Shown here piece by piece: positions 41,101 to 53,063 of a DNA stretch of 64,000 nt (positions are counted from its first letter, which is position 1; every line of letters starts with the position of its first letter). A program made the translations under genes and the position numbers. The notes beneath the pieces are model-generated. The model was not told the DNA's origin, made no database searches, and worked only from the letters and a program-made list of their open reading frames with translations. The DNA lies in the NCBI RefSeq assembly GCF_020740795.1, contig NC_067282.1, positions 170,344,274-170,408,273 on the forward strand, given 5' to 3'. The DNA comes from Apus apus. Lineage: Eukaryota > Chordata > Aves > Apodiformes > Apodidae.

Positions 41101-44100
41101 GGTACAGGGAGAACTTGTGCAAGCCTGGTTAGCACAATTTCAAGTAAAGGCAGAAAAACTGTAAAAACAGAGCATAGGAAAGGCACTACCCAGAATACCC
41201 AATTCTGAACATGCTACTTCCAAGAAATACTCAACCTTTACAGAGACTACCACAAAATAGTGAGAGACAGATGGGCAAATAGAGGCGAACAACCGAAGGA
41301 AAGAAAACTTAACTGGACTTGCTGAACCTTAAGGGAAAAAGCTGAAGAGAGTATTCAAGCAATAAAAAAATGCAGTGAGAATGCAGGTCCTTGGTACAAA
41401 ACATAAGAGAGCATGAAGTCTGCACGACATAAAGGAATAGTCAAACTGGACATCAGGAATAGCTTTTCAAAGGAAAGGATATGAAACACTGGAATATATT
41501 GGCTAGATTGCTGAAACTCTGAAACTGTAGGTCTTAAAAACAAGTTAGAACATCTGTCACCGAAAGCATTGGTGGGATGAAGCAGAGGGATTAACTAGTC
41601 ACATTTGTGAACTACAGCTCCCATCTGAGGTACAGAAACACTAAGGTGAGGTGCAGCAGCAAAGCTGCACAGCCACATGAAGCCAAGGAGAACAGAGAGG
41701 TAAGCAGCAACCACAAATTCCATTGCGAAAAAGGAGAACGACTAGTCCAGATGACCTCTTCAGAGAGTAACTTACTTTACTATGAAAGCAGATACTGCCC
41801 TATGTATTAAGCACAGAAAATCTTATTTGCCAGCATAAAGCTGAACAGCACAACTGAGGACTTTAAATTAGCTTTCTTACTTTTGGCCCAGTTACCTCAT
41901 ATGAATAATGTTCTGTTCCTTGTAGAAAAGACTAAAGAAATTGTTGTAACAAAACCACTTTTTAAATCTTCTGAGATGAATTAATTGTAGACCAAATGAA
42001 AAAAAACCCAAACATTTGCTAAAACTGAGTCCAGTACATCATCCACTTCCAAGTGAAGTAAGCTTGCCTGCTACAAATGCCCAGTTAATCAACTGAATGC
42101 AAGTAAACCACCACCGTATTCTAATGAAGCTCAAATGTAACAAACACCCCATTTTTTACCCTGCTTGACATTACCTACCCTGCTGAATCCAAGTTTCCAT
42201 GGCTCATCCTTTAATATCTCATCCAATTTTGATAGCATGTCATCTTGGGAAGGTACTTCCTCACCATCCATACCATGGCTCTTGTCAGTCTGTCTTTGCA
42301 ACAGGCAGCAAAAATGGCGCGGCAGAAGAACCGGCAAGAACTCCAGTATCACCGGAAAACTCAGAGCTACCAACACCGCCTTCCCTGCAACTGTATGCAC
42401 CAGAAACCAAGAAAGTTTAAAGCAATAAACAAAGGCATTTGGCAAAGGCGATTTAAGCTGACTCTGGCTTTTATCCTTCTGCCTCCCCTACCTCCAAAAC
42501 ATCCCAAATTTCTTTCAGTTTCTTCTTATTTGTAACCCTTTTCAAATTCTTTTAAAGTGTTTTCCCTGAACAGCCTTGGGGAAAAAAAAGAATGTAAACA
42601 GATTGCAACTAAATGTACTCATTTGGAAACTACGTATTAGACACTTGGTTTAAGCTGCATACTCAATTACATACTGTAGTCAGTTCAGACCTCACCACAC
42701 CTGTCTCTTACCTAAGGATAATTTTCCTACTGATGTACACAGCAATGTTGAACGTTCAAAATAGGAAAGGAACATAGGAAAACAGTGCTCTCTACTATCT
42801 TTCTCAATTACTTCAAATATAAGCTATCACTTCCCCTATCAGCTCCCTTGATAGCTGCAAAAGGGGGATATGAAACTGACCAGGTGGAAAAATAAATTTC
42901 AGAAGAATTTAAACAAATTTTAGAAGAAAGTGAGACTTCTAGAAATATCATCGCTTGGCAAGAAAAAAAAACAAAATGCCATTCCTAATTAATTGATATG
43001 GAAACTTTGTCATTCCAAATTTAAATCATCAATTTTTCTCACTTTCTCTGATCACTTTCTTACTTACAGAAAGGCAACGATGAAAACTTTTCCCTTTTAA
43101 GCAAGTACTTAATTTACACATGGAGAACCAACACACACTACTTCCACACAAAAGCATCATGAAGGCTTGAAGAACAAACTGGTTGAGCCCACAGCAATTA
43201 ATGACAACCAGAAAAAAATTACAATAGTAGTAACATGACATACAGAGGGGTGGGTTGTTGATATATAACACCCAATGACAAGCATTACAAAACCAGAACA
43301 AAAAGCAGTAGAACTGTTAAAATTTTCCTCTCCTTACACATGTGACCTGGAGTTAAGTCTAACTGAAGTTCTGAACTCTTCTGTTAAGACATGATCTGAC
43401 TTCTGAAATAGTCACCTCCATCTTTTCACCTGACACTGCCCAGTAAACCAAGTACTGGAAGACTTTGTTTGCATGCACGTAACAGTAAATAGACCCAACC
43501 TGTCTGTACAGATTAATGCACAGCTAGGGCTGACTTTAAAAAACTTCCCCCAACTCAGAGTACTGAGTCCCACGGCACTGACATCTAAGTGGCTCTGTAC
43601 AGCAGCAACCCAGGACTGCCTGTGTCCACATCAGGAACACAGTAAAATGGAAACGGATCATTGCAGCAAAACAACACAGCTAGTGCTGAAGGCACAACTC
43701 AGATGTCTTGACTGTATTTAATGCTGTGCTTCAGACTATCTATAGTCTGGTCCCATGGGACTGAATGCCCACTGGGGTTGGGGTACCTTAGGTGTACAAC
43801 TGGAACACATCTTCTGGGTTTCGTCCAGGCAGGAACATAGTCAGCACTCTCAGAGATTGCATCACAATGGGAACAAGAGGGCTGAACATGTATTTGTCCT
43901 AAAAAGGTATACCACCATGTTTAAGCAGTACTGAACCCATTTTTTTTTAATAAGCCTTGTTACATCTGAATAAACCACAGGAAGCCCGCACCAGTGTCTT
44001 TGCATCTCTACCACAGACAACTCTACTCTGGAAGCCTAGAGAATTCAGGAAAGTCCTGTGTTTCTAACTGTATGCCTATCTTCAATTGGTCACCTGTCCC

Positions 44101-45960
44101 ATTGTCCTCAAATTTAAAAATAAGAATCTTTGCAGGTTCAAAATTCATTTGAATATACACTTCATATGACGACATGTTAGATGGTATCTTATAATACAAT
44201 CAAAATACCTACATGATTTCAAAATATAGTAGAAGATATCATAATCCTTGGTGTCTCCAGGCTTCTTCCCTGTCTCTAAGTGAGCAACTTGAAACTCTTT
44301 CAGTTTTTCTTCAAGATTTCTAAAACTCAGCATAAACCCCGCAGGAAGCCAGGTAAAAAACTTTTCTTTAAAATGCTCAGGAACACCACATTCCTTAAGA
44401 AAGAGTGAAAAGACTTGTCGGTTGTTTTCTTCTATATCGGTCCGCAGAAAATACGACGGATATCCTTGCACAAAGTACTTTGTCCCTGCACTTTTAGCTT
44501 TAACATTAACCTTCCACCAAGGGCCAACCAATGGAAAACGTCCAACAACTTCATACCGCTTTTTGGAGTTCTCTTCTTGTATAATGACTGAACCATTAAA
44601 AAGAAAAACAAAACCATTGTTAATTGATAGTCATAAAAAGAAGTTTGGAGTGACTAAAAAAGCTGGGCTTGTTCGAAGCTTACTTTTGTCTTTTGTATCA
44701 GCTGCAGTAATGAAACTGAAACAGGGACTTTCATAAACTTCCTGATGTCAGTCTTTCCAGTAGTATTCAAAAACGAAAGCAAAACCAACCTCAGAGACAA
44801 GCACTAAATCTGCTTCTTAGTGTCAAAACTACAAAACTAAACTTGCACATAAACATTTTTAAGCACAATCGAACACACTGGCATGTGGTTTAATATTTCA
44901 CCATTTATGTCAAGTCAAATTTGCCATTCTATTTGAAACTCTTTTGCCACAAAGTATTGCACCACGGTGCCTGCATGCCCTTCAGATACATTTTTATACC
45001 AAGCACTTCCTGCAACTCAAACCACCAAAATTATGAGCAATTAAGACAAGCTCTTAAGATTTTTTATTACCTGGTTTGTCTTCTCTTTCCATCTTCGTTC
45101 CCTCACAAAAATTAACACTATTCCTCAACTCACGCTTAGGGACTAAATGTGCTCAAAGCTATGACCAGAACAAAGTGAGAACCTGTGTTGAGCAGGGCTT
45201 GTTTCTCACCAAACCAGAGCACCAGCAGACCTTGAGGCTGTAACAACGACTCCGTTTGCTTTTCCCCTTGCTACCTAGTTCAACTTGGCCATTTTTTAAG
45301 CTATTCTTTGATAAAATATTCTTGCTTGGCAAAAGGCACTCCAATGTCACCTGCTTTCCAAGCACTAAGCAGAAAGTAGGGAATCATTACTGTCAAGCAT
45401 CAACACTCTTACATGTCATAAAATATATCGTTCGTATTTATTTATTTATTTTTATTCAAAGTTAAGCCTGAACGCGAAAACTTCCTCACTGTTGCAACAC
45501 GCGGCCACACTTCGGACAATTTTCCCTTCCTCAGTTAGGAATCCGGTAGCGGGGGAAGAGCGAGTTTCGAGTTCCCCGGCAGGCCCGAGCCCCGCCCGGG
45601 GAGGAGGCTGCCAGGCACCGCCGAGCCCGCGGCCCCCCAGCACCCGCCTTTCCGCAGGCTCCCGCCTTTCCCGGCGCCATTCCCGCCGGGACCGGCCTCG
45701 GCTGCAGCTCACTCGTTTCCAACCCAGCGCCCTGTCCCGCCCGCCCGGCCCCGCCGCCCCTCACCGGCTCGGCGCGGGGGCAGAGCGGCCGCCAGCTCCT
45801 GCCCGGGAGCCTCCAGGAGCGCAGCTTCCTCCAAGACCGGCTCGTCCTCGGTCTCCTCCTCGCTCTCGCCCTCCGGGCCCCCCGGCGCTGCCGGCGGAGG
45901 CAGCGGCAGCCCCCACAGCTCGGCCGCCCCCGCGGGCCGCCCGCCCGCCGCCGCCGCCAT
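31689..45960 (-). CDS. HELB: HELB, DNA helicase B (complete, 12 exons)
   Basis: Superfamily 1B (RecD-like) 5'-3' helicase. In mammals it associates with RPA, acts in replication-stress recovery and restrains DNA-end resection in the nucleus. Join on the - strand: 45960-45765, 44587-44209, 42293-42179, 40831-39959, 39040-38869, 38076-37935, 36971-36841, 35793-35709, 34274-34215, 33632-33434, 32590-32456, 32198-31689. Every junction is GT-AG in phase. The total is 2997 nt = 998 codons plus TAA, against about 1087 residues in human; much of the shortfall appears to be in the C-terminal tail. Motifs: Walker [10 protein letters not shown] (about 434-442), Ia TAPTGRAAS (498-506), Walker B VVDEGS (DE 549-550), GDTRQLP (579-585), HTFQGSE (826-832), TAVTRGR (853-859). 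An acidic stretch [13 protein letters not shown] lies between Walker A and Ia, where human HELB binds RPA. The gene appears intact. Confidence 0.97.
32456..32590 (-). CDS. HELB: HELB exon 11
   Basis: Acceptor TTTCTTTAG. 45 codons, phase 0 at both ends: [18 protein letters not shown], then [18 protein letters not shown] before [14 protein letters not shown] begins helicase motif V. Confidence 0.96.
33434..33632 (-). CDS. HELB: HELB exon 10
   Basis: Acceptor CTGACCTAG. Reads [19 protein letters not shown], then [11 protein letters not shown], a variable acidic insert, and [15 protein letters not shown] before GTAAGT. Matches human IGDKICCTRNAYLSDLLPE and RLCNGEIFFITND. Confidence 0.96.
34215..34274 (-). 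CDS. HELB: HELB exon 9 (60 bp)
   Basis: Acceptor TATGTTGTAG and donor ACCAG|GTAAG. Reads [19 protein letters not shown]. It is short but in phase on both sides and matches human RQDCDLINDCCCKHY. Confidence 0.95.
35709..35793 (-). CDS. HELB: HELB exon 8
   Basis: Acceptor CTAAAACAG. Reads [19 protein letters not shown], then QSQFIAFR; the split Arg continues into RQDCD. Matches human [21 protein letters not shown]. Confidence 0.94.
36841..36971 (-). CDS. HELB: HELB exon 7
   Basis: The acceptor is TGTGGTCAAG, preceded by a pyrimidine-rich tract. Reads [18 protein letters not shown], then [19 protein letters not shown], and ends in phase 1 at CAAGA|GTATGT. It is less conserved than its neighbours, as in mammals. 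Confidence 0.92.
37935..38076 (-). CDS. HELB: HELB exon 6, helicase motif III
   Basis: Acceptor TTTTGTTTAG. Reads [20 protein letters not shown], then [20 protein letters not shown]. GDxxQLP is the nucleotide-sensing motif III, and TNHRAESQ is typical of the RecD-like family. Confidence 0.97.
38869..39040 (-). CDS. HELB: HELB exon 5, Walker B
   Basis: Acceptor TTGTTTCTAG. Reads [18 protein letters not shown], then [17 protein letters not shown] with the Walker B DE, and [12 protein letters not shown]. It ends in phase 1 before GTAAGT. Confidence 0.97.
39486..39737 (+). mobile_element. CR1 LINE, 3' fragment in HELB intron 4
   Basis: Contains GATTAGACATTAGGAGGAAA, GAGACACTGGAACAGGTTGC and GGAACTAGATGATCTTTAAG, and ends ATTCTATGATTCTATGATTC, the intact avian CR1 octamer repeat. 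Antisense to HELB. Confidence 0.93.
39959..40831 (-). CDS. HELB: HELB exon 4, Walker A and RPA-motif exon
   Basis: Acceptor TTGGGGGGAAG; it then reads [15 protein letters not shown], which fits the human ITYRELKLTYCEATW and fixes the exon start. It has 291 codons, phase 0 at both ends, and ends TLHQ|GTAAGG. It holds a winged-helix-like N-terminal half ([29 protein letters not shown]), Walker [15 protein letters not shown], the acidic [13 protein letters not shown] and motif Ia [13 protein letters not shown]. Confidence 0.97.
41440..41580 (+). mobile_element. Old CR1-like fragment in HELB intron 3
   Basis: ACTGGACATCAGGAATAGCT, ATGAAACACTGGAATATATT and TAGGTCTTAAAAACAAGTTA follow the order of an old sauropsid CR1 3' UTR, but with many changes and no terminal octamers. 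Confidence 0.5.
42179..42293 (-). CDS. HELB: HELB exon 3
   Basis: Acceptor CTGTTGCAAAG. Reads [18 protein letters not shown], then [19 protein letters not shown], and ends in phase 0 at AGG|GTAGGT. The [15 protein letters not shown] segment matches human LDEILKDQPWKFGFS. Confidence 0.92.
44209..44587 (-). CDS. HELB: HELB exon 2, N-terminal domain
   Basis: Acceptor TTAATGGTTCAG. With the G of exon 1 it reads [20 protein letters not shown], then [12 protein letters not shown] and [16 protein letters not shown]. It matches the human pattern GRFP..G.WW.V.V and QGFPSYFLQSD. Of two possible donors, TCATGTAG|GTATT is chosen because it is the one in phase with exon 3. Confidence 0.93.
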
Positions 45961-46120
45961 GCCGCCCGCCCGCGCCGCGGGATCCCTCCGCCCGCCGCAG
46001 CCCCGCGCCCGGCGCGGAGGGACACGCCGAGCGGAGCGGCCGCAGGGGCCCTGCCCGGGGTCCGGGCAGCTGGGGGCGGCGCGGGCAGCGCCTTCCGAAC
46101 AGGAGCGAGGGCTGTTCGCA
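45520..46120 (-). promoter_or_regulatory. HELB: CpG island and likely HELB promoter
   Basis: About 600 bp of very GC- and CpG-rich sequence in an otherwise AT-rich window. It covers the first coding exon and the sequence upstream of it. GC-box-like runs (CCCGCCC, CCGCCC) are frequent. A CpG-island promoter fits a broadly expressed replication-stress helicase. Open frames on both strands here are a by-product of base composition. Confidence 0.85.
45765..45960 (-). CDS. HELB: HELB exon 1 (start codon)
   Basis: ATG at 45960-45958 has G at -3 and G at +4, a strong Kozak context. It reads [20 protein letters not shown], then an acidic run [15 protein letters not shown], and ends LPPRRA plus one base before GTGAGG. 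The N-terminus is GC-rich and poorly conserved, but acidic as in human. The frame stays open upstream to 46281, so a longer start cannot be excluded from sequence alone. Confidence 0.85.
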
Positions 46121-46139
46121 CGTACGGTTAGAAAAAGGG

Positions 46140-46150
46140 GTATATAATCA
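46140..46150. promoter_or_regulatory. TATA-like element at the CpG island edge
   Basis: GTATATAATC on the + strand reads GATTATATAC on the - strand, about 180 bases upstream of the HELB ATG. It is a possible TATA box for either direction. No start site can be confirmed. Confidence 0.25.
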
Positions 46151-48063
46151 AACACATCAATGTACAACATTTCCTCTTGGTCTAAGCCAAAAGAGGCGCT
46201 CTCCATTTCCACGCTGTTGCAGTCCCCCTTCCCGCGCCGGATGCACACCCTCCCTGCACACAGAGTAACTCCCTTTGCCACCTTCCTCCCTGCAAAACTG
46301 AGGGGCCTTCTGCTCTGTCAGGTGCAGGAGCACGGACTCTCCCTCTGTCCTGGCGGTGTTCTCTGTTAACTTCCAGTTCCTGGGAAAACCTACGTTACTC
46401 CGTCAACGAACATCTTTAAAAGACAGAGACACGTATGCATGACTTTATTATCTTTAAAACCAGCTGCAAGTCTCGTACAAACAAGGTCTTGAAACAGTTG
46501 GTTTCAGATCTTGCGTGAGTTAACTTTAAATAATGGTATTCTTTCTCCAGCCTGATTCACAGATACTGAAATTACTCCACATGGTAGGGCTGAAAACACA
46601 TGGCCTACAAAAAGGAGACGGGAGAGGAGAAATAGACCTTCATGTTAATTTAAAAAATTTAAAGCATTAGCTTACTGAGGTGCTTAATGGTGTTATGCAG
46701 TGGTACGTTTGAGTTAGTGCTTTAAGATACTTTTTTCTTTGAACATCGTTTTACATTTAACTTCATATTTGTCTAAGTGAAACTGGATGTCTGAGTGCTC
46801 AGGTCTATTCTGAAAATACAAAATTAATACCATATTCAGCAAGCCTGACCTTGGAATTTCCTTGTCTTTGTACAGTCTGTTCTATACATGCTGAGTTCCT
46901 GTACAAGTCCTTACATTTCCAGTCCTTTTTGTCACTTCAGTAAAGAAATACTCTATCTTGTAGACTGAGGAACAGATCCTGAGGTTTCAATGCATCCTGA
47001 TTATGAATGGCTTTCTGTGTGCCCAGCTTTCAATCAGTAAGCCTTCATTTTCACAAATGTGACTATTTTCTGCTCAGGTGAAGTAAGATCTGTTTTCTAG
47101 AGCTAGGTGGTCAAGCATTGAGCAGTAGAGGATCCTTTTGATTACTTAAGACTAAACAATATTCTCATCTCCACAGTGTAGCCAAGTTTAAGGTTCCCAT
47201 CTGCCTGGTTCACTTTCTTCCCTGTACTCAATACTGCAACCCATGCAGTTAGAGAATAGAAGCTGAAGTAAATCTTCCATTTTATGAAGTCAATGGTAAA
47301 ATGGTTATCTCTAATACAGGTAGGATTTCACCCATGAAACTCATATTATAAGAGTGAAAAATATAAAAATATATGAGCAGTTGTATAGATTTAGAAATCT
47401 ACAAGACATGCAAGAAAAGATTGTTAGGCATTAAAAAACATGAATGCAAGGCCAGGAGATTCAGTCAAAAATTACTCTGTCACGAAAGTTTTAAATCATA
47501 GCTTGAAAAATACTGTGAAATCTTAGATCAGCTTTGGGGACTGGCTTTTTCTTCATCATGTCTCACTTTAAATTGCACCCCAAAAGCCAAGCATGTATAG
47601 TAAAAGGAAAACACACTTTGACAACCCTATGATTTCACCCCTAACGCACATTAATATCAGAGCCATGATAATTTATTACTCTTAGAGTACAATTTGACAT
47701 GACACTAAAGAAGTTATTACTTTTCTGACCACAGAGAAAAATCTATTTATAAATTTGAACTCAATATTGCTGCATTCAGTGGGAAAAAATTCCAACCCCG
47801 TAAGAAGCAAATAGTCACAATGAACAAGGAGAGAAAATTTGTGCTGTCTGGTACCTGTGTCTTGACACACAGTAACAAGTTTTCACTTAACAAAAAGTAT
47901 GCACACATAATTCTCCACCCTTTAGATGGGTATTTGAAACCCTGCTCTGAAAACTTAGTGTTGTTGCATGACAAACACCTCCTTTAAAGGGGTGACTGGC
48001 AGCTGATCTCTGAATCTCACTAGGATCAGGGGGGATCCCCCTGTTTCAAATTTGTTATTTGAG

Positions 48064-48128
48064 ATATTATTATTATTATTATTGTTGTTGTTGTTGTTAA
48101 TCATCATCATCATCATCATCATCATCAG
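48064..48128. repeat. Compound trinucleotide microsatellite
   Basis: Runs of ATT, then GTT, then ATC units in tandem: about 6, 5 and 9 copies. It is likely polymorphic. No coding frame is affected. Confidence 0.93.
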
Positions 48129-49297
48129 GTATTTTGCTCCATGATACTTTACTGGGACTCAAGAGATTCCTGTCTGCTAAATTCCAAAAGTCTGGCTTGG
48201 CCATGCAGAAACATCAACTGGAAACCCTCAGAGCATGAAAGTAGGTAATGTTGTATCACACATCAGCAGGCAGAAGTAGCAGAGAGAAGTTTAAACGTCC
48301 ATTCCTCTTGAAATGGAAGGGGCTTGCTTTTCCCTGATTTTTCAGGGTGTTCAGGAAACATCTCCACAGCAATACTTTTGAGGAAGGGAAATTATTGAGA
48401 TGCTAAATTCAAGCACTGGAGCGTAATGAGCTTCCTGGAAGATGACATAAGTCCCTGGAGTTATCAGCAACCAGCAGCATGACCTAATACCAGAGGATGG
48501 TGATTTAGGAGGTCCAAGGATCCCATAAAGATATGTCAACATAGAGAAGCTTTTGCAGGGGGGGTGGCAAGTGAGAAGGAGCTGTAAATCAACTGCAGAT
48601 AAATTAAAAGTGTTACTTACCGGAGTTTCTCATGTGAAATTTCTACACAGCTGTATGACAGTTCTATAGATAAAGCAGAAATTGGTAATTCCACAGATAT
48701 GGGGTTTTTTTCCCTCAGACAATGAACTTCTGAACATGTCAAACATGGAATGAATGAGTTCTATATGTCTCAGAGGCTTTACAAATAATTGAACTAGCAA
48801 AGCTTGAGACATACGTAAAAAGTGAAATAAAAAAGGTGAGAGTTGTTATAAAAGCATAGTATTACAGCATACTTAATAATTATCTAGAAGATGGGCTTTC
48901 TGAAAACTTGAGGGTTGTAGGATAGATCCCCCTGGTCAGGACAGATACCGCAATTTGGCTTGGAACTCTGCCAATATAAACCAAATATTAACAGTAATGT
49001 TAAACTATGCTTGGAAAACATGCTTGGCATTATCAGAGCTTTAGGAAGCAAGGTGAGTTATTTGCATTTAATTCAAAGTTCTGACAAAGGACTGCTCCCT
49101 ATTAAAGGCTTCAGAAGAATCTAAAAAGCAACACAATCTTTTCATTATCAAAAAAAAATCAAAAAATCATGATGAAGCCTTGATGCAGTGTGCAGAGCAA
49201 ATGCTTTAAAATAAATGTTAAAAAAAATCCTACTTTAAAAGGTCTGTTTCTAAATGGTAGAGGAGAAGCAAACATTTGGCTACGTCATAAAGCTTAT

Positions 49298-49359
49298 AGT
49301 CCCCTATATAGCCCACAGTCCCCTGTACAGCCCATATAGTCCTCTTTGTAGCCCTCTAC
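49298..49359. repeat. Degenerate 19-21 base tandem repeat, three units
   Basis: Units begin AGTCCCCTATATAGCCCAC, AGTCCCCTGTACAGCCCATA and AGTCCTCTTTGTAGCCCTCT. The shared frame is AGTCCyCTrTAyAGCCC. Upstream of HELB, outside any recognised gene. Confidence 0.75.
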
Positions 49360-52300
49360 AATGAAATCTCTTTAAAAAAAAAAGTTCAGCCTCAATATTT
49401 TTTGTGCCTTAGCTACTGCTTCTTGTTTCACAGCTTTGTGTGGTGCCTCAGCATACTCATTCTTTTGTCTGTAAGAAACATAAGACAGAAGCTGTTCCAG
49501 TGTTCCCTCAGGGCATTTAACATAGAAGCCAGGATTGCTATGTCAAATACCAAATGCTCAACTATAATAGGATATAATCAAACCTTTAATGTGTATGTGT
49601 CCGCTCTTGACATGCTCAGGCTGGTAACACTTTTAAGAATTTAATGTAGTGCATAGTCTAAGGCCACATGTCTTGTTCCTTGGTATTATTGCAGCCATCC
49701 AAATTTCCTCAAGCTATCTAAAAGGGTTTTGCCAGAATGTCACAGGGACATCAGCTTGTGCTGCATCAAGATGCTAAGTACAGCAAGTTTGGCAGACAAT
49801 AGTGTTATCTCTTGATCAGACAGGCAAGACAAAATTGATTCAAGAGCCTATGAGTAGTAAGTAGGACTGGTATTCCTAGGAGTTGTTAATCAGCCTGTTC
49901 CTTTTGCCGTGAGTGTGCTGAGATTAGGTACATTGCTGAAAAATTTTATCCTTGTGTGTGAGATCTTGGAAACTTGTTATAGGAATGTTGGTTTCTAGTC
50001 TCAAGGTTTTCAAGAAAATGGATACTAAATATGCTCAAAGAAGCCCTTACCTACCTTTCTTATAGACAGTGTTCTTTATAGCTGTTCATATGCTATTCAA
50101 AGGCATGACAGAATCATTTTTAAAAGCAAATTGAAATATATGTTATTTGGCATTGCAAGGCTACCTTCTGCAAAAGGCTGGTAGCAGGAAGAGAGGTCTC
50201 ATTCTTCTTTTGTCCCAAGACCACAAAATGTTAGCAGCATCTGGCATATATTTCCCCTTACAGAACGGTGACCTCATCTGTAAGATCAGGGTTGCTTGAG
50301 CTTAACCACACTGTTGCAGAGAATTAAAAAAAAATTTTAAAAAATGGTGTTACGATTTTCTTCTCTATGTCTGAGGGAGGAAAAAACAACCCCAACATAA
50401 AACACTTTCTGGATAGAATAACTGCTGCTACAGGCTTAAAAAAGATATAACTATTTTTATAATTAAGTCTATGTGTACAAAGAGTTCTGCTTGAATACAT
50501 TACATTCATTCACCAGGCACCACGTCATACTTACAGGTTTGTATCTCTCAGGAGAGAAATCCAGAACTGTTATATAGTTCTCCAGGAACAGATAAAACCT
50601 GCCTTAACAGTGTTTTGTAGTGGATAATACTTTGCAGTGCTGTTTCTAAAACAGTCTTTATCTTGGTGGGTTATTAAAAAAAAGACTACATTATCCCAAT
50701 GTGTTCCATTAATGAAAAGGCTAAGAAAAACAGAAAAAAAAACCCCTCAAACCAGAAAATCAAAGCCCAACCTTCCTATGAAATTCCTGAAATAACCCAG
50801 TGCTATTTGTAATTAAAGTCTGGGTAATTATAATGACCATGTGATAATATTTTGGTTTGTCTTTCTTCTTTTTTCCTAAAGCATCCTGTTAAAATGAATG
50901 GTTTGGATGAGAAATAGTTGGTGAATTGCAAAAGTCTGCATTTTAGCAAGAAAATCATTTCAAGGCACTTCATTTATACCTATAATTTACAGAGCTATGT
51001 TATTCTGTAATGGTGTAATCTCTATATTCCTGGTGAAGCAAATAGTGAATATCTAGTTAATACACCCAAATTAAAAATAAAGGGTTTTTTCAGAAAAGGA
51101 ATATTCTCTGTCCTTTGAGACTGTAAAATAAGTTTTAAATACTGTTCTGTAGTTGCTCATCTTTGCTTTTTGAGATTATTTGTCTGATAACAGAGAGGAA
51201 TAAATTAAGGGTATGTTTCCCTCAAGATTTGACTGACGATTTTAGTACACTCTGTGCTTATTGGTAATTTTTTTTATTTTCCTAAGCACAGGTACACTCT
51301 AGTGCAGTAGTATACTGTGTGACAGGCAGGAGGTGATTCTGGACCCAATTTACAACTATATTTGGAAACTAACCTGAGCCAGAAAAGGGGCTGAAGCAGG
51401 AGTGTGCCTTCATCCGCGCTGTATGTTGCTGTGGGGCCCCTGGCACATTTTGTCCTCTGCCAACAAACACCATCCCAAAAGATGCCCAGGCCCTGAGTGC
51501 CTTTATCACTCTTCTCATGGTTCAGCTTCAGGACCAAAGAATAAATCCTGGCTGTTTTCTTTTCCAGTCTGGAGGTAGCCACTAAAGCTTCCCAAGAGAA
51601 GTCATTTACCTGTGTACAGTTCTACTTTCCAGCTGTTTGCGACCAAAAGCCTCTGCTCACATTAGCTGTATAAAGACTTGGTTGATGCTTAGACCTGGAA
51701 AATATTTGTAGCCACTTTCCGCCATTTAATTTTTAACTGGAGCTTTTCTTGAACGAGGACTAAATAAAAATGAGTAAGGACTTTCACAGTCTGAGGTTTG
51801 AGCCTGTTTTCAGAGGGTCCTTTGAGAACCTTTCCAATTATTTCCCTTCAGCTGGGCTCCTGAGCTTAGCTATTAATCTTTCTTCATAAATAAATCACTG
51901 TTGTGCTGTAGCCCTTTTTTGTTACTGTTCCTCCAGTTTTTCTATACTTTCCTGGTAATGAATTTAATGCAATATTCTTTGTGTGATCTTACAGGCATAA
52001 TTAGCAGATGGAAGTGCTAGGTTTACAGCTAAAAACAGCTTAAATGCAGCTGTTAATCTTATTTTGTAACAACAAAATTAATGAGTACAAAGATTAACTT
52101 CTCACTAATTTTCATTCTTCTCTTTTTCTTCAAACAGCCATTCCCAATAGGTATTGTGTTGGAAAAGCAAGAGTTCCAAGGAGGATTTATTGAGGAGAAG
52201 GGATGGGGTAGGAGCAGATGAGGGACACTAGTAGAGCCCAACATTGTGGGAAAGAACTTCACAGTCCTTCCATTCATCCCAACTGCTTCCAGGTCTGGAT

Positions 52301-53063
52301 AAATAATAACAGACTGTAAGCCCTACCTCTTGTTCTTGTGTAAGGCACTCTGGTACAAAGGGCTTGTGAACAGTAGAAAAACAGAAGAATGGTGAGATCT
52401 TGTTGATTGATGTTGTCAAGCAGCAATAGACATAGAGGTCAGGAGGATTTTAAATCCACTGGTATTTAATGACACTATGGACTTTTCTTAGTGACCAGCT
52501 TCCATCCTAAATAAAGCACCTAGAGAATGGAATTAGATCTGACAAGAGGGACATGGCAGCTCTGAGCTTAATAAAAAGTTAAAATGCTCACATAACACTG
52601 TGCTGGGTCATGTACATAGTATGGAACAGAAGATACTCATGGAAAATGAATGCATGGTGACAGCCTAATTGCTCAAACCATGTTGGTTTGGTCTTTTTTT
52701 AGCATAGGTGAATGACTAAAATAAAGAATAAAGCTCCCTTTGGAGTCCTCAAACAGAGTGAAATTTAAGTTTTCCAGACCAAAATGCCAGAGACATTATG
52801 GACTGATAGAAATGCACAGTGGTTGGGGACTGACACAGTGCTGCAGCTAATATTCTTTTCCTTTGGAAATGTGCTAGACCTTGAGTGATCACTGCAGGCC
52901 AGGACTTTGTCATATCTGAGAAATAAAATTACAGGATGATTTTTCAGAACTCAAAAGAATTTTTGCTCTTGATTGCAATGTAGCAATTCCTTTGTGACCC
53001 TCAAACAAGAACCTTTTATCTTGACTGACATGTTTGCTCCCTTTTTGTTGATAGACAGCAACC

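Larger units (their letters stand above)
32199..45764 (-). other. HELB: HELB introns
   Basis: Eleven introns of 0.26 to 1.9 kb. The repeats recognised are a + strand CR1 in intron 4 (about 39486-39737) and a decayed CR1-like segment in intron 3 (about 41440-41580). A 145-codon + strand open frame in intron 8 (35172-35609) is unrecognised and probably chance. Confidence 0.85.

Noticed and set aside
45492..46268. 258-codon + strand open frame across the CpG island
   Set aside because: It is antisense to HELB exon 1, very Pro/Arg/Ala-rich and explained by GC composition. No conserved domain is visible.
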